Shown: positions 25,303 through 35,193, counted from the first letter of the stretch. The stretch: 64,000 bases of DNA from Ralstonia pickettii (GCF_001699815.1 NZ_MCGB01000096.1:79909-143908), one strand, 5' to 3'. Numbers and translations are program-made. The notes: a model not told the origin generated them from the letters alone.

Positions 25303-25916
25303 TACGTCGCCGGAGTTGAAGGAGTGAGTCATGCAAAAGGAGAGTGGGCCAGCAGATCCGAAACCCGAAACCAATCGAAGGACGTGATACATGCGCCCGA
25401 GCCGAACCTGAACCGGCGCGCACCAAGCACTTTGCTTTGATCGCACAGGGAATCTTTTCAGAAAATCGGCGTCGCTGGCTGGTAGAAGCGCGAACGATGA
25501 TCGTTTGATCATGTCATGGGGCTTTCTGTTGCTGTCCGTGTCAGCCCTGGCTGGTCCCCCTGATTGTCTAAAAAGAATGGAGGAGCCGCGTCATGCAATC
25601 TTCCCTTGAAGAACACATGCTCTTCGATATGACACAGTGCGGAATTCGTTGCAGGCATCCTCATGCTGGTCTCGCACATCATGTTTGAATCTTTAGGGAT
25701 GGCTCTTTACAGTCTCGGCTGTCTGGGGAAATGTGCCGCTGTCATGCTGGCGCTTCGGGTTTAATTGAAGCGGTGAGGATGCCCCGACAATGCTGGCCGC
25801 AGCGGCCATCCCCGCCCTCGTTGCTCAACAACCTTCGAGCCCGAATAGCCTGTGCCGAGCGCCTTCATTAGTTTTCGCTCGATTAGCCGAGCCATGCTTA
25901 TTCGTTACTCATCGAT
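25303..25916. other. Gene-poor stretch with a frameshifted small membrane protein remnant
   Basis: Around 25594-25763 two overlapping frames give MQSSLEEHMLF and, after a shift, ILMLVSHIMFESLGMALYSL, which reads like a broken membrane peptide. Nothing else codes convincingly. A promoter for the uvrA-like gene should lie near 25860-25910. Confidence 0.4.
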
Positions 25917-28607
25917 ATGGACGCCATCCGCAACGAAGCTCGCTCGACGCCGGCGCAATCCGACGCACCCGCTTTCACCGGCTTCGTGTGCGTGCGCGGC
26001 GCTCGCGAACACAATCTGAAAAACATCGACGTGCAGATTCCGCGTGATGCGCTAGTCGTCTTCACCGGCGTGTCGGGATCGGGAAAATCGTCGCTGGCAT
26101 TTGGCACGTTGTACGCCGAAGCGCAGCGGCGCTATTTCGAATCGGTCGCGCCGTATGCCCGGCGCCTGATCGAACAGGTCGGCGTGCCCGAAGTGGACGC
26201 GATCGAAGGCCTGCCGCCCGCGGTCGCATTGCAGCAGCAGCGAGGCACGCCGAGCGCGCGCTCGTCGGTTGGCAGCGTGACCACGCTGTCGAGTCTCGTG
26301 CGCATGCTCTATTCGCGCACTGGCGACTATCCGCCAAAGCAACCCATGCTGTTCGCCGAGGATTTCTCGCCAAACACGGTGCAAGGCGCCTGTCCGACTT
26401 GCCATGGACTCGGCCGCGTGTACGAGGTTACGGAAAAATCCATGGTGCCGGACGACTCGCTGACCATTCGCGAGCGCGCAATCGCTGCATGGCCGCCGGC
26501 CTGGCACGGACAAAATCTGCGCGACATTCTGGTGACGCTCGGCTACGACGTCGATAAACCGTGGCGCGATTTGCCGAAGAAAGTCCGCGACTGGATTCTC
26601 TTCACCGACGAACAGCCGACCGTGCCCGTCTACGCCGGCCTCACGCCGAAAGAAACCCGCGCCGCGCTAAAGCGCAAGGACGAACCGAGCTATCAAGGGA
26701 CATTCTCCGGTGCGCGCCGCTATGTGCTGCACACGTTCGCGAACACGCAAAGCGCGCTGATGAAAAAACGCGTGTCGCAATTCATGGTCGGCAGCGTCTG
26801 TCCGACCTGCCATGGCAAGCGGCTCAAGAAGGAAGCGCTGTCGGTGAAGTTCGCCGGGCTCGATATCGGCGATTTTGCTCAGTTGCCGCTCGCCAGACTT
26901 GCCGAGATGCTCGAACCGATCGCGCGCGGAAAATGGCCCGAGCCGGATGCCGCTCATTCGGTCAAAGACGCCGCCAGAGGCAGCGTGCTCAGCAGGAGCG
27001 CCATGCGCGATGCCGTCGAAAAGCGGGGCGCCGCAGGCGGTTCCGCGCACAAAGCCTCGCCCGACGTGAGGCGCACGCCCAACCTGTCCGAGGAGAAGCG
27101 CGTCGCTGCCCAGCGTATCGCAGCCGAACTTCTAGAGCGCCTGACGACGCTGGTCGATCTGGGCCTGGGCTATCTCGCGTTGGAGCGCAGCACGCCCACG
27201 CTGTCATCCGGCGAAACGCAGCGCCTGCGACTCGCCACGCAGTTATCGTCGCAGTTGTTCGGCGTCGTGTACGTGCTCGATGAGCCATCAGCCGGTCTGC
27301 ATCCCGCCGATAGCGAAGCACTCTTCAGCGCGCTGCAGGGATTGAAGGCGGCGGGCAATTCGCTGTTTGTCGTCGAACACGATCTGCAGATGATGCGGCG
27401 CGCCGACTGGCTGGTCGACGTCGGCCCCGCAGCGGGTGAGGCCGGCGGCTATGTGGTCTATAGCGGGCCGCCCGCCGGACTCGCGAAGGTGGAGGCGTCG
27501 CAAACGCGCCGGCATCTGTTCGCGCCGCCGGCGCCAGTCGAACGTATGCCGCGTAAACCTACCGGCTGGCTGCGGCTCGCCGGCATCACGCGCAACAATT
27601 TGCTCGGGCTCGATGCCGCGTTTCCGCTCGGCTGTCTGACTGCCGTCACAGGCGTGTCGGGCTCGGGCAAATCGAGCCTCGTGAGCCAGGCACTGCCCGA
27701 GCTGGTCGCTAGCCACCTTGGACGCGCCTTCGAAAACCCGGACAACGACGAGCAGGACCCGTTGTTCGCCGCCACCGCCGTGCCGACCGGAGGCCGCATC
27801 ACAGAAGGGATGGACACCGTGCGGCGACTCGTGCGCGTCGATCAGAAACCGATCGGCCGCACGCCGCGTTCCAACCTTGCCACTTACACGGGCCTGTTCG
27901 ACCATGTGCGCAAGCTGTTCGCCGACACGCCGCTCGCCCGCAAGCGCCGCTACAGCGCGGGCCGCTTTTCGTTCAACGTGGCGCAAGGCCGTTGCCCGAC
28001 TTGTGAAGGCGAAGGCTTTGTCAGCGTCGAACTGCTATTTCTACCGAGCGTCTACGCGCCCTGCTCGACATGTCACGGCACGCGCTACAACGCGCAGACG
28101 CTGGAAGTCACGTGGCGCGATAAAAACATCGCCGAGGTGCTCCGCCTGACCGTCGACGCCGCCTGCGACTTCTTCGCCGACGAAGCCAGCGTGATGCGCG
28201 CGTTGAACGTGCTGCGCGACATCGGCCTGGGCTATCTGCGGCTCGGCCAGCCGGCCACCGAACTGTCCGGCGGCGAAGCCCAGCGCATCAAACTCGCCAC
28301 CGAACTGCAACGCGCGCAGCGCTCCGACACGCTGTATATCCTCGACGAGCCGACCACCGGCCTGCATCCCGCCGACGTGGACCGGCTCATGGTGCAACTC
28401 CAGGGACTCGTGGATGCCGGCAATACCGTCGTGGTGGTCGAACACGACATGCGGGTGGCCGCGCAGAGCGACTGGGTTATCGACGTCGGCCCGGGCGCCG
28501 GCGACGCCGGCGGCAAGATCGTGGCGAGCGGCACACCAGTGGAGATCGTGCGCGCGAAGGAAAGCCGCACCGTCGAGTATCTGCGGCAGTACCTCAACAA
28601 CCACTGA
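25917..28607 (+). CDS. uvrA2: UvrA-like excinuclease ABC subunit A, short (UvrA2-type)
   Basis: 896 residues with two ABC ATPase modules. Walker A motifs are [20 protein letters not shown] (first, about 51) and [13 protein letters not shown] (second). Signatures are [18 protein letters not shown] and [17 protein letters not shown], each followed by Walker [12 protein letters not shown] or [12 protein letters not shown] zinc module CPTCEGEGF...[10 protein letters not shown] is intact. A charged, low-complexity insert at about 345-395 ([22 protein letters not shown]) replaces part of the UvrB-binding region, and the gene is about 45 residues shorter than housekeeping UvrA. UvrA2 proteins are linked to tolerance of DNA-damaging drugs. 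It is a second copy by inference, since no uvrB/C is near. Confidence 0.9.
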   Translation: MDAIRNEARSTPAQSDAPAFTGFVCVRGAREHNLKNIDVQIPRDALVVFTGVSGSGKSSLAFGTLYAEAQRRYFESVAPYARRLIEQVGVPEVDAIEGLPPAVALQQQRGTPSARSSVGSVTTLSSLVRMLYSRTGDYPPKQPMLFAEDFSPNTVQGACPTCHGLGRVYEVTEKSMVPDDSLTIRERAIAAWPPAWHGQNLRDILVTLGYDVDKPWRDLPKKVRDWILFTDEQPTVPVYAGLTPKETRAALKRKDEPSYQGTFSGARRYVLHTFANTQSALMKKRVSQFMVGSVCPTCHGKRLKKEALSVKFAGLDIGDFAQLPLARLAEMLEPIARGKWPEPDAAHSVKDAARGSVLSRSAMRDAVEKRGAAGGSAHKASPDVRRTPNLSEEKRVAAQRIAAELLERLTTLVDLGLGYLALERSTPTLSSGETQRLRLATQLSSQLFGVVYVLDEPSAGLHPADSEALFSALQGLKAAGNSLFVVEHDLQMMRRADWLVDVGPAAGEAGGYVVYSGPPAGLAKVEASQTRRHLFAPPAPVERMPRKPTGWLRLAGITRNNLLGLDAAFPLGCLTAVTGVSGSGKSSLVSQALPELVASHLGRAFENPDNDEQDPLFAATAVPTGGRITEGMDTVRRLVRVDQKPIGRTPRSNLATYTGLFDHVRKLFADTPLARKRRYSAGRFSFNVAQGRCPTCEGEGFVSVELLFLPSVYAPCSTCHGTRYNAQTLEVTWRDKNIAEVLRLTVDAACDFFADEASVMRALNVLRDIGLGYLRLGQPATELSGGEAQRIKLATELQRAQRSDTLYILDEPTTGLHPADVDRLMVQLQGLVDAGNTVVVVEHDMRVAAQSDWVIDVGPGAGDAGGKIVASGTPVEIVRAKESRTVEYLRQYLNNH

Positions 28608-28642
28608 AGATTGGTGCGCTAGCATTACTTGTTAGGCCCAAA

Positions 28643-29803
28643 ATGCAGAACACAAAATATTTCGAACTCAATCGCCGTGCCACCTGGCTCGAGTTGTTCT
28701 TCGACCTGATTTTTGTGGTGGCGATCGGTGACGTAACGAATATCCTGAACCACACGCACGAGGGTCATCTTGACCCACCCCAGTTCTGGCAATACGTCCT
28801 CGCTTTCATACCCTTGTGGTGGATTTGGGTCAGCCACACGATGTATGCCAACCGGTTCGACGCGGATGACCGGAAGCATCGGCTCGCAACCCTGTTCATC
28901 ATGTTCCTGATGATTATCATCTCAGGCTTGATCGACCAACGATTCCTGGCCAGCTTTGAGGCCATCATCGTCTGCTACGCTTGTTCGAAATACATCATCG
29001 CCATGATGTATTTCGTATCGAAGCAACGGCATAAGGAAAGCGTGCATCTCACAACGGCAGTTGGGTGGGTGACCCTCGCTGGCGCCACCATCAGCCTCGC
29101 TTCGATCCTGTTCCCGGCGCCACAGCGATATGTCGTGTTTTACCTTGGAATACTGTTCGATCTGGTTGCGTTCCTCTTTTTTTTGCCCCGTCATCTCCAG
29201 GGTATCCCAGTGCATACCGAACACCTGATCGAGCGTGTGGGCCTGCTCACGCTCATCTTACTGGGAGAGTCCGTTATCAGCCTGTCGGCGGGACTGGCCA
29301 ATATTAGCTGGACTGTGGTGAGGCTGATGACCGCCGCCACCGGCTTCGTGACGATATCCAGCATCTGGTGGGTCTACTTTGACAGTTTTCACCTGTTGTC
29401 CAGACAGAAGCTCGCGACCGGTCATTCGGTCGCGTATTCGCATCTTTTTGTTTTCATCGGCCTGTCGATCCTGGCGAGCCTGATCCGGCATGCGATCCTG
29501 GACGACATGCAGGTATCCGATTTCCGGATACTGTTGGTCATCGGCACGGTCTGCTTTTTCATTGGCAAGCAGTACGCCTATTTCATGGAGCGTCCTGAGT
29601 TGCGGCGCCAGTTGGTCGTCAACACCCTGGTCGTGTTTGTGTTGACCGGGCTTGCCCTGCTATTGCCCAGAACCAGTTACATCCTGCTTGGCCTGACCGC
29701 TACGGTGATTTGTTATGCTTTCCTCAGTCTCAAATACCTGACCGTCCCCCGTGGGCGTCAGGATCATCCACGCAACAGCGCTATCACGGGAGACCAGCCA
29801 TGA
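28643..29803 (+). CDS. Low temperature requirement protein A (LtrA) family membrane protein
   Basis: 386 residues with about eleven hydrophobic helices. The N-terminal signature RRATWLELFFDLIFVVAI and IPLWWIWVSHTMYANRF, then HTEHLIERVGLLTLILLGESVIS, are diagnostic of LtrA. The family was named from a Listeria mutant that failed to grow in the cold; the biochemical role is unknown. It starts 35 bases after the uvrA-like gene and could be cotranscribed with it. Its stop overlaps a doubtful small reading frame. Confidence 0.9.
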   Translation: MQNTKYFELNRRATWLELFFDLIFVVAIGDVTNILNHTHEGHLDPPQFWQYVLAFIPLWWIWVSHTMYANRFDADDRKHRLATLFIMFLMIIISGLIDQRFLASFEAIIVCYACSKYIIAMMYFVSKQRHKESVHLTTAVGWVTLAGATISLASILFPAPQRYVVFYLGILFDLVAFLFFLPRHLQGIPVHTEHLIERVGLLTLILLGESVISLSAGLANISWTVVRLMTAATGFVTISSIWWVYFDSFHLLSRQKLATGHSVAYSHLFVFIGLSILASLIRHAILDDMQVSDFRILLVIGTVCFFIGKQYAYFMERPELRRQLVVNTLVVFVLTGLALLLPRTSYILLGLTATVICYAFLSLKYLTVPRGRQDHPRNSAITGDQP

Positions 29804-30156
29804 GCGACACAGCAAGTTCGGGTGCGATGCGGATGGCGTCCCAAGTTATCTGTGTCGAAGTAAAACGAGTCGAAACGGCCGGACTTCTGGCGGTTGTCGA
29901 CGGCGAATATAGGCGCGAGCCCCTGCATCCTGCTACCGGCGTTGTACGTTGGATCAACCTGCTGTCTAATAGACAACGTCGCTGTCTATTAGAGAACGCC
30001 GAAGTAGGCCGTTCGGCACATTCCTACGACCGAAGCTTAATTCATTGGAAGGTCGGAGGCAGTTCCATTAGGGCCAAAGATTTCAGCCCTGCCCGTGGCT
30101 CTATGCCCTACCGCCTGAGCCGAGCAGCAGCATGCGTCGTCATGATCAGTAGGTAG
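29800..30156 (+). CDS. Doubtful small hypothetical protein overlapping the ltrA stop
   Basis: 118 residues if the ATG in the ATGA overlap is used (MSDTASSGAMRMASQVICVE). No family is recognised. The 20-base-period repeat at 29962-29998 runs through it, and the C-terminal third has the composition of non-coding DNA. It may be a chimera of a real N-terminus and mobile-element border sequence. Confidence 0.3.
   Translation: MSDTASSGAMRMASQVICVEVKRVETAGLLAVVDGEYRREPLHPATGVVRWINLLSNRQRRCLLENAEVGRSAHSYDRSLIHWKVGGSSIRAKDFSPARGSMPYRLSRAAACVVMISR
29962..29998. repeat. Tandem operator-like repeat, period 20
   Basis: CTGTCTAATAGACAACG (29962-29978) is followed at exactly 20 bases by CTGTCTATTAGAGAACG (29982-29998). 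The first contains the palindrome TGTCTA-A-TAGACA. Two helical turns between the units suggests a cooperative protein-binding site, either a resolvase subsite or a repressor operator. No resolvase gene is present. Confidence 0.5.
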
Positions 30157-30247
30157 ACGGTCCAATGACGAACTCGCGACTCGGGACGCTCTGCTACAAC
30201 GTCCCAAGACCCGCATTGCGCGGGCCTCAACGGGAAGAAACCCGTTT

Positions 30248-30373
30248 GGACAGGTTATGCCTTATTCCGTCCCGTTGGGCCAAGTTGTGCTTTATGGCCT
30301 AGCGCCAAGCCAGACTAAGCCCCTGTGCAGCCGGCCACGTTATGCTTTATTCGTCGGCCACGTTATGCTTTAT
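30248..30373. repeat. Second set of TnsB-type binding repeats
   Basis: Four direct sites match the core seen at 3037-3112: 30248-30265 (GGACAGGTTATGCCTTAT), 30278-30295 (GGCCAAGTTGTGCTTTAT), 30333-30350 and 30356-30373 (both GGCCACGTTATGCTTTAT, identical, period 23). The first two mirror the order and spacing of the pair at 3067 and 3094. The last one is followed by CGGCAC, the complement of the GTGCCG that follows the TGT terminus at 3037. A terminator and a tniQ remnant come next, as at the intact end. Confidence 0.75.
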
Positions 30374-30427
30374 CGGCACGGCGCACCTTAACGGGCGGGT
30401 CTTCAAACGGTCGCAAAACCGATGGGC

Positions 30428-30461
30428 AAAAAAAATCCGACGTTTGCGCGTCGGCTTTTTT
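30428..30461 (-). terminator. Terminator after the tniQ remnant
   Basis: CCGACG (30437-30442) pairs with CGTCGG (30449-30454), flanked by A- and T-runs so that it can work on either strand. It has the same relative position as the terminator at 3166-3192. Confidence 0.7.
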
Positions 30462-30486
30462 CATTGCGGTTACGCCTCGGCGACCT

Positions 30487-30932
30487 TCAGTCCGCCTCCA
30501 TACGATCCCGCGCTTCCTGCAGCAAGGTGATAACCCCTCTAACGCTGCCAAGCGCCTCTTGCGGACACGCTTTCTTATTTCGCGAAAATTGATCGCTCCC
30601 CTTCGCTGAGGATTTCCTGGCATGCGGCATCAATCGCATCTCGGGCTTTTTCCACTCTCTGATCGCCCCGGCGTCGCATATGCTGCCGCCAGCGCTCCAG
30701 TTGACCACGAATATCGTCCCAGACCAAGGTTCGACGCGGGGCGCGCTGCGCTGTGCGATGAGACAGCATGGTCACTTGTTTGCAAGTGTCGGCCGGTGGG
30801 GACCAGTTCTTCAGAGCGGCGTCAGTACTTTGGCAAGTACTCGTCCGGCGTGCCCAGCGATCTGAGGAAGCGCTGGCAATGTAGGCATGCCGCGATGCTT
30901 GAGCCAGTGATGTACCGTAACGTAGATGAACG
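30487..30932 (-). pseudogene. tniQ: Decayed tniQ (middle and C-terminal parts)
   Basis: Pieces in different frames match the intact TniQ at 3212 in order: TVHHWLKHRGMPTLPALPQIAGHAG, then QRAPRRTLVWDDIRGQL, then RWRQHMRRRGDQRVEKARDA and finally LGSVRGVITLLQEARDRMEA followed by the stop at 30487. About 38 residues between IR.QL and RW.Q are missing, and there are at least two frameshifts. The N-terminal zinc domain, tnsC and tnsAB are gone. It has the same orientation as the intact copy. Confidence 0.85.
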
Positions 30933-30950
30933 ACGTCAATATATATGTGC

Positions 30951-30968
30951 CCCCCCTCGAGAGGGGGG
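30951..30968. repeat. Perfect C-run/G-run inverted repeat
   Basis: CCCCCCTC pairs with GAGGGGGG around a GA centre, next to the truncated 5' edge of the tniQ remnant. It could mark a deletion or rearrangement point. Confidence 0.4.
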
Positions 30969-31123
30969 ACGCCCTACATCCACCAACGTCGGTAATCAAC
31001 GGTTCGATTTGGTTTGCGCGGTCGCGCAACCCCACCAATTAACTACGTTGGCAGATGAACCGAAGCGCCTGCGCATCAACTACACTCGGCCAAAACAAGA
31101 AAGGTTGTGGTTTGCGAATTCAT

Positions 31124-32173
31124 ATGAGATGGGCAGATTTACTTGGCGTAAGCGGAGCCCGGCGTTTGAGCACCGTTGAAAGGCTGCCGGAGTATGAGCA
31201 AGCGCTGTTGCGGGTCTATCTAGGCCCGTTCCCCTTCCTGGCCTATACAGTCGTTGCACTCATCCAACCAACGCCTGAGGCATACCGAACGCTATTGGTA
31301 TGTCTTTTTTATGCCGTATTCAGCGTCGGTACGTATTTGGCTGTCAACACAGTGTCCGCCCCATCGCGCACGCGCTTAGTGACGACCACCGTCATGGACC
31401 AGGCGTCGGTGGTGATGATTCTTGCCGCAGGAGGCCGGATTGCATTGCCCATGCTTTGGGCCTTTTTCTGGTTTTTGGTAGGCGCAGGGTGTCGCCATGG
31501 CAAGCGCATGTTGGCACTCTCCTGTACTGTCGCGCTTGCTGGCATTGTCACGCTCATGCGATGGGCACCGTGGTGGCAAGAGAATTTTTCCGCCGCGCTG
31601 GGCATCGCCTTCGGGGTTACCGCAACCTCGATCTACTTGTCAGTGCTGGTCAACAGGCTCGAGAAGCGAGCCGCTACCGACCCTTTGACGGGTCTGAGCA
31701 ATCGCAAGAGCCTTGAGAAGGCCGTCGCACGCGTCCTTTCTGCTCAAGACGGGGAAGCGTACCGAACGGCTCTGTTGCTCATTGATTTGGACGGGTTCAA
31801 ACAAGTCAACGATGCATATGGGCACGGAGTAGGAGACTTGCTGCTGCAACGCTTTGCCCATGCCTTGCAAGCTCGGATGCGCCGGGGCGATACGCTCTCC
31901 CGCTTGGGAGGCGACGAGTTTGTGATTCTGGCGCGCGACCTTTATACCAAGACAGACGCGCAAGCCATTGCAGATGAAGTCCAATCGGTACTGAATGCGA
32001 TTCAAACCGTTGATGGGCATCCGGTTTCTGTGTCGGCCAGCATCGGCGTCTACCTGTTTTCAGCCGACACGCGAGACGCCCCACTCGACATCCCCGCCAT
32101 CATGCGTCGCGCAGATAGTGCGATGTATCGCGCGAAGACCTCTGGCAAGAACCGGACTGTGTTCATCGACTAG
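31124..32173 (+). CDS. Membrane-bound diguanylate cyclase (GGDEF protein)
   Basis: 349 residues from the ATG at 31124; a longer start at 31055 lies inside debris and is less likely. The first 180 residues hold about six hydrophobic helices of an uncharacterised sensor module. Then come ATDPLTGLSNRKSLEKAV, IDLDGFKQVNDAYGHGVGD and the intact RLGGDEF signature. RRGD nine residues before it is an RxxD inhibitory site. It should make cyclic di-GMP with product feedback. It is the first apparently intact gene to the right of the transposon debris, so its promoter may have been changed by the insertions. Confidence 0.9.
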   Translation: MRWADLLGVSGARRLSTVERLPEYEQALLRVYLGPFPFLAYTVVALIQPTPEAYRTLLVCLFYAVFSVGTYLAVNTVSAPSRTRLVTTTVMDQASVVMILAAGGRIALPMLWAFFWFLVGAGCRHGKRMLALSCTVALAGIVTLMRWAPWWQENFSAALGIAFGVTATSIYLSVLVNRLEKRAATDPLTGLSNRKSLEKAVARVLSAQDGEAYRTALLLIDLDGFKQVNDAYGHGVGDLLLQRFAHALQARMRRGDTLSRLGGDEFVILARDLYTKTDAQAIADEVQSVLNAIQTVDGHPVSVSASIGVYLFSADTRDAPLDIPAIMRRADSAMYRAKTSGKNRTVFID

Positions 32174-32459
32174 CGTTTCCTCTGTGATGGCGGGTGAGCT
32201 GACAACTCGCTCGCCTCCAACTGCGATTCCGCTGCCGTTGCCAGATTTTTATCCCGCGCCCGTCCGCCAGGCGTTGCATACCCGCACCTAATCTCGAAGC
32301 AGTCTTGACGACGTGTGCACCACACGCCGCATCCAGACCGTTTGAATAAGAGCCACGACTCTACTTCGCGATCCTGTCACATGATGGTCCGAGCACCACT
32401 GCTACTGTCCGCGCGTTCTAGGGATGCCCTCAGGGCGATAAATAAGCAGGAGAAGTAGC

Positions 32460-33884
32460 GTGACTCAGAAGATTTCAACGGTGCGTTTCCAGACGCGCCG
32501 CCGATTGCTTGGTGCGGCGGCCGCAACGCTCGCCGGTGCCGGCTTGTCTGCATGTGGCGGAGGCGGCGATGGCAGCCTCTCGGGGGATTCAGGTGGCGCC
32601 TCATCTACGGGCAGCGCGCCCGTGCCAACCCAGTTGGTGCCACCGGTCTTGCCCGGTCCTGCGCAGTCGGGTATCGACCACGTCGTGCTGGTGGTGATGG
32701 AAAACCGATCGTTCGACCACTATCTGGGCTGGCTGCCAGGCGCCCACGGAAAGCAGGCTGGACTCCAGTTCATCGACGCCTTTGGCAATCCGCAGAATTC
32801 GTTCCGCCTCGCGACTGATCCCAAGTATGGTTTCCAGGGCTGCGGCTTTGCCGATCCGGATCACAGCTACGAGGGAGCGCGCACCCAGCTCAATGGCGGG
32901 AAGATGGACGGATGGTTGCTCACGGCCGACACAAACAAGACGCCTGGCGACCTGTTTCCAATCGGCTACTACCAGGCCGAGGATTTGTCTTTCTTCGGAT
33001 CCGCCGCTCGCGATTGGACGGTATGCGACAGCTACCACTGCGGCATTCTGGCGGAGACGTATCCGAACCGGTTTTACTTGATGTGTGGCGAGACTGACCG
33101 GTTACACAACTCCAATGCAACCTGTTCGCTCCCGACGATCTTCGATCGCTTTGCCGAAAAGGGCGTGTCGGCCAACTATTACTTCAGCGACGTGCCGTTC
33201 ACGGCGCTGTTTGGCGCCAAGTATCTCAATACCTCCAAACCGTTCGCAACGTTTTTGACGGACGCCGCAGCCGGCACCCTACCTGCATTCTCATACGTCG
33301 ATCCGCGCTTTACCGGGGAGAACCCGCAAGGCGTATCGGCCGATGATCACCCGAACTCGGATATCCGCAACGGACAGGTCTTTCTCAATCAAATCTATGA
33401 TGCCGTGCGTAATGGTCCAGGTTGGCAAAAAACGCTGCTGATCATCACCTACGACGAGTGGGGCGGCTTCTTCGACCACGTGCCGCCGTTCAAGCGCCCG
33501 GTGTCTGCCGCAGAGACACAGTTGGGCAACGACGGCTACCTCGGCTTCCGTGTGCCGATGGTGCTGATCGGGCCCCGGGTCAAGCGTGGGCACGTCAGTC
33601 ATTGGCCGCTCGACCCGAGTTCAATCCATCAGTTGCTAACCTGGCGCTTCGGGCTGAACGCCCTCGGCGCGCGTGGCGGGCTGCCGGACACCAATTCGAT
33701 CGCCTACGCGCTCGACTTCGTCGCTCAGCCAAACCTGTCTGCGCCGGCTTACTCGGTCCCGCAAGGTCCGTTCGGGGGCGTGTGCTCCGGCTCCATCACC
33801 GGCAGCGTCCCCGGCATCAGCGGCGTTCCTGGCATCAGCTCCCTTCGCACGATCGCCACCTCGTTGGGCTTTCCTCTTCCTTGA
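32460..33884 (+). CDS. Secreted phosphoesterase (phospholipase C/acid phosphatase family)
   Basis: 474 residues from a GTG at 32460 with AGGAG eight bases upstream. The N-terminus has a twin-arginine-like segment (RRRLLGAAAAT) and a possible lipobox LSAC, followed by a glycine/serine-rich spacer. DHVVLVVMENRSFDHYLGWL is the phosphoesterase family start with the nucleophile region. TYDEWGGFFDHVPPF holds metal-ligand aspartate and histidine. The family contains bacterial phospholipase C and acid phosphatases of the AcpA type. A related lipoprotein gene follows immediately. Confidence 0.9.
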   Translation: MTQKISTVRFQTRRRLLGAAAATLAGAGLSACGGGGDGSLSGDSGGASSTGSAPVPTQLVPPVLPGPAQSGIDHVVLVVMENRSFDHYLGWLPGAHGKQAGLQFIDAFGNPQNSFRLATDPKYGFQGCGFADPDHSYEGARTQLNGGKMDGWLLTADTNKTPGDLFPIGYYQAEDLSFFGSAARDWTVCDSYHCGILAETYPNRFYLMCGETDRLHNSNATCSLPTIFDRFAEKGVSANYYFSDVPFTALFGAKYLNTSKPFATFLTDAAAGTLPAFSYVDPRFTGENPQGVSADDHPNSDIRNGQVFLNQIYDAVRNGPGWQKTLLIITYDEWGGFFDHVPPFKRPVSAAETQLGNDGYLGFRVPMVLIGPRVKRGHVSHWPLDPSSIHQLLTWRFGLNALGARGGLPDTNSIAYALDFVAQPNLSAPAYSVPQGPFGGVCSGSITGSVPGISGVPGISSLRTIATSLGFPLP

Positions 33885-33887
33885 ATC

Positions 33888-35102
33888 ATGGCCATCATGC
33901 GACTTTCCAAATTGAACTGGCTGACCAGCGGCATCCTCGCAACCTTCCTCGCCTGCCTGCTGACGGGCTGCGGCGGCGCGAGCGATGCAGCCAACTCGAC
34001 AGGTGGGCCTTCGGCAGCAGTGTCGCCGGCTCCAGTCTCGCCACCCGCGCAGGCCCCAGTGACGCCAACCGCAAGCCGGATCGGCCATGTGTTCGTCATC
34101 GTGCTGGAGAACAAAGGCTATACCCAGACTTTCGGCTCTGGCAGCCAAGCGCCTTACCTCGCAAACACGCTGACGAGCCAAGGCGCGTTGCTGACTCAGT
34201 ACTACGGTACCGGCCACAACAGCAACGATAACTACCTGACCATGATCAGCGGTCAGGCACCCAATGCGCAGACCCAGGCTGACTGCCAGTACTACACCGA
34301 CTGGTTGGGCACCATGAGCCCCGATGCCAACGGGCAGGTGACTGGAACCGGCTGTGTCTACCCTGCCGCCATCGGCACGATCGCCAGCCAACTGGATGCC
34401 AAAGGGTTGGCTTGGCGCGGCTATATGGAAGACATGGGCAACGATCTCACGCGCGACGGCAGATCGACCTGCTCCCACCCCGCCCTCAATGGCAAGGACG
34501 GCACGCAGTCCGCCATCGCGACGGACGGATACGCGACGCGCCACAACCCGTTCATGTATTTCCACTCCGTGATCGACAACCAGTCGTATTGCGACAGTCA
34601 TGTGGTGCGGCTCGATTCGCTGGCCACCGATCTGAACAGCGTTGCAACCACGCCCGCGTTCTCCTTCATCGTGCCAAACCTGTGCAACGATGGTCACGAC
34701 GAGCCCACCTGCGCGGACGGCAAGAGCGCAGGCGGACTGCCGGCGGTCAACCGGTTCCTGCAGGCCTGGGTGCCGCAGATCATCAACTCACCGGCGTTCC
34801 AGTCCGATGGCCTGCTGATCATCACGTTCGACGAAGCGGATACGAATGACACCTCGGCCTGCTGCGGTGAGCCGACTGGGCCAAACTCGGTCGCGCCGGG
34901 CCTGACCGGCCCTGGCGGTGGCCGCGTCGGCGCGGTGGTGCTCTCCCCCTTCGTCAAGCCGGGCACGGTCAGCAATACGCCCTACAATCACTATGCCCTG
35001 CTCAAGAGCATCGAGGACGTTTTCGGGTTATCGCATCTTGGCTATGCTGGCATGAACGGCCTGCAGGGCTTTGGCAGCGACGTGTACAGCGCCGCGCGCT
35101 GA
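33888..35102 (+). CDS. Lipoprotein phosphoesterase/acid phosphatase
   Basis: 404 residues. The signal peptide ends in a lipobox LTGC, so an outer-surface or periplasmic lipoprotein is expected. IGHVFVIVLENKGYTQTFG and TGHNSNDNYLTMISGQAPN are of the phosphoesterase family, and FDEADTNDTSACC with VLSPFVKPG carries later metal-site residues. It starts three bases after the upstream phosphoesterase gene, so the two are cotranscribed. Together they could scavenge phosphate from organic esters. A start at the second ATG (33897) is also possible. Confidence 0.88.
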   Translation: MAIMRLSKLNWLTSGILATFLACLLTGCGGASDAANSTGGPSAAVSPAPVSPPAQAPVTPTASRIGHVFVIVLENKGYTQTFGSGSQAPYLANTLTSQGALLTQYYGTGHNSNDNYLTMISGQAPNAQTQADCQYYTDWLGTMSPDANGQVTGTGCVYPAAIGTIASQLDAKGLAWRGYMEDMGNDLTRDGRSTCSHPALNGKDGTQSAIATDGYATRHNPFMYFHSVIDNQSYCDSHVVRLDSLATDLNSVATTPAFSFIVPNLCNDGHDEPTCADGKSAGGLPAVNRFLQAWVPQIINSPAFQSDGLLIITFDEADTNDTSACCGEPTGPNSVAPGLTGPGGGRVGAVVLSPFVKPGTVSNTPYNHYALLKSIEDVFGLSHLGYAGMNGLQGFGSDVYSAAR

Positions 35103-35193
35103 TCTCTCCCGCGATGCCGTCGCGATCGACATCGGGCTGGCCAAAAAGACTACGGCGAGATGCCCTCGGTGGCTGAGGGCATGCGCCAAGCTG

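Noticed and set aside
29711..29722. TnsB-like site TTATGCTTTCCT inside ltrA
   Set aside because: A single partial match within conserved coding sequence without the GGCCAC half; chance.
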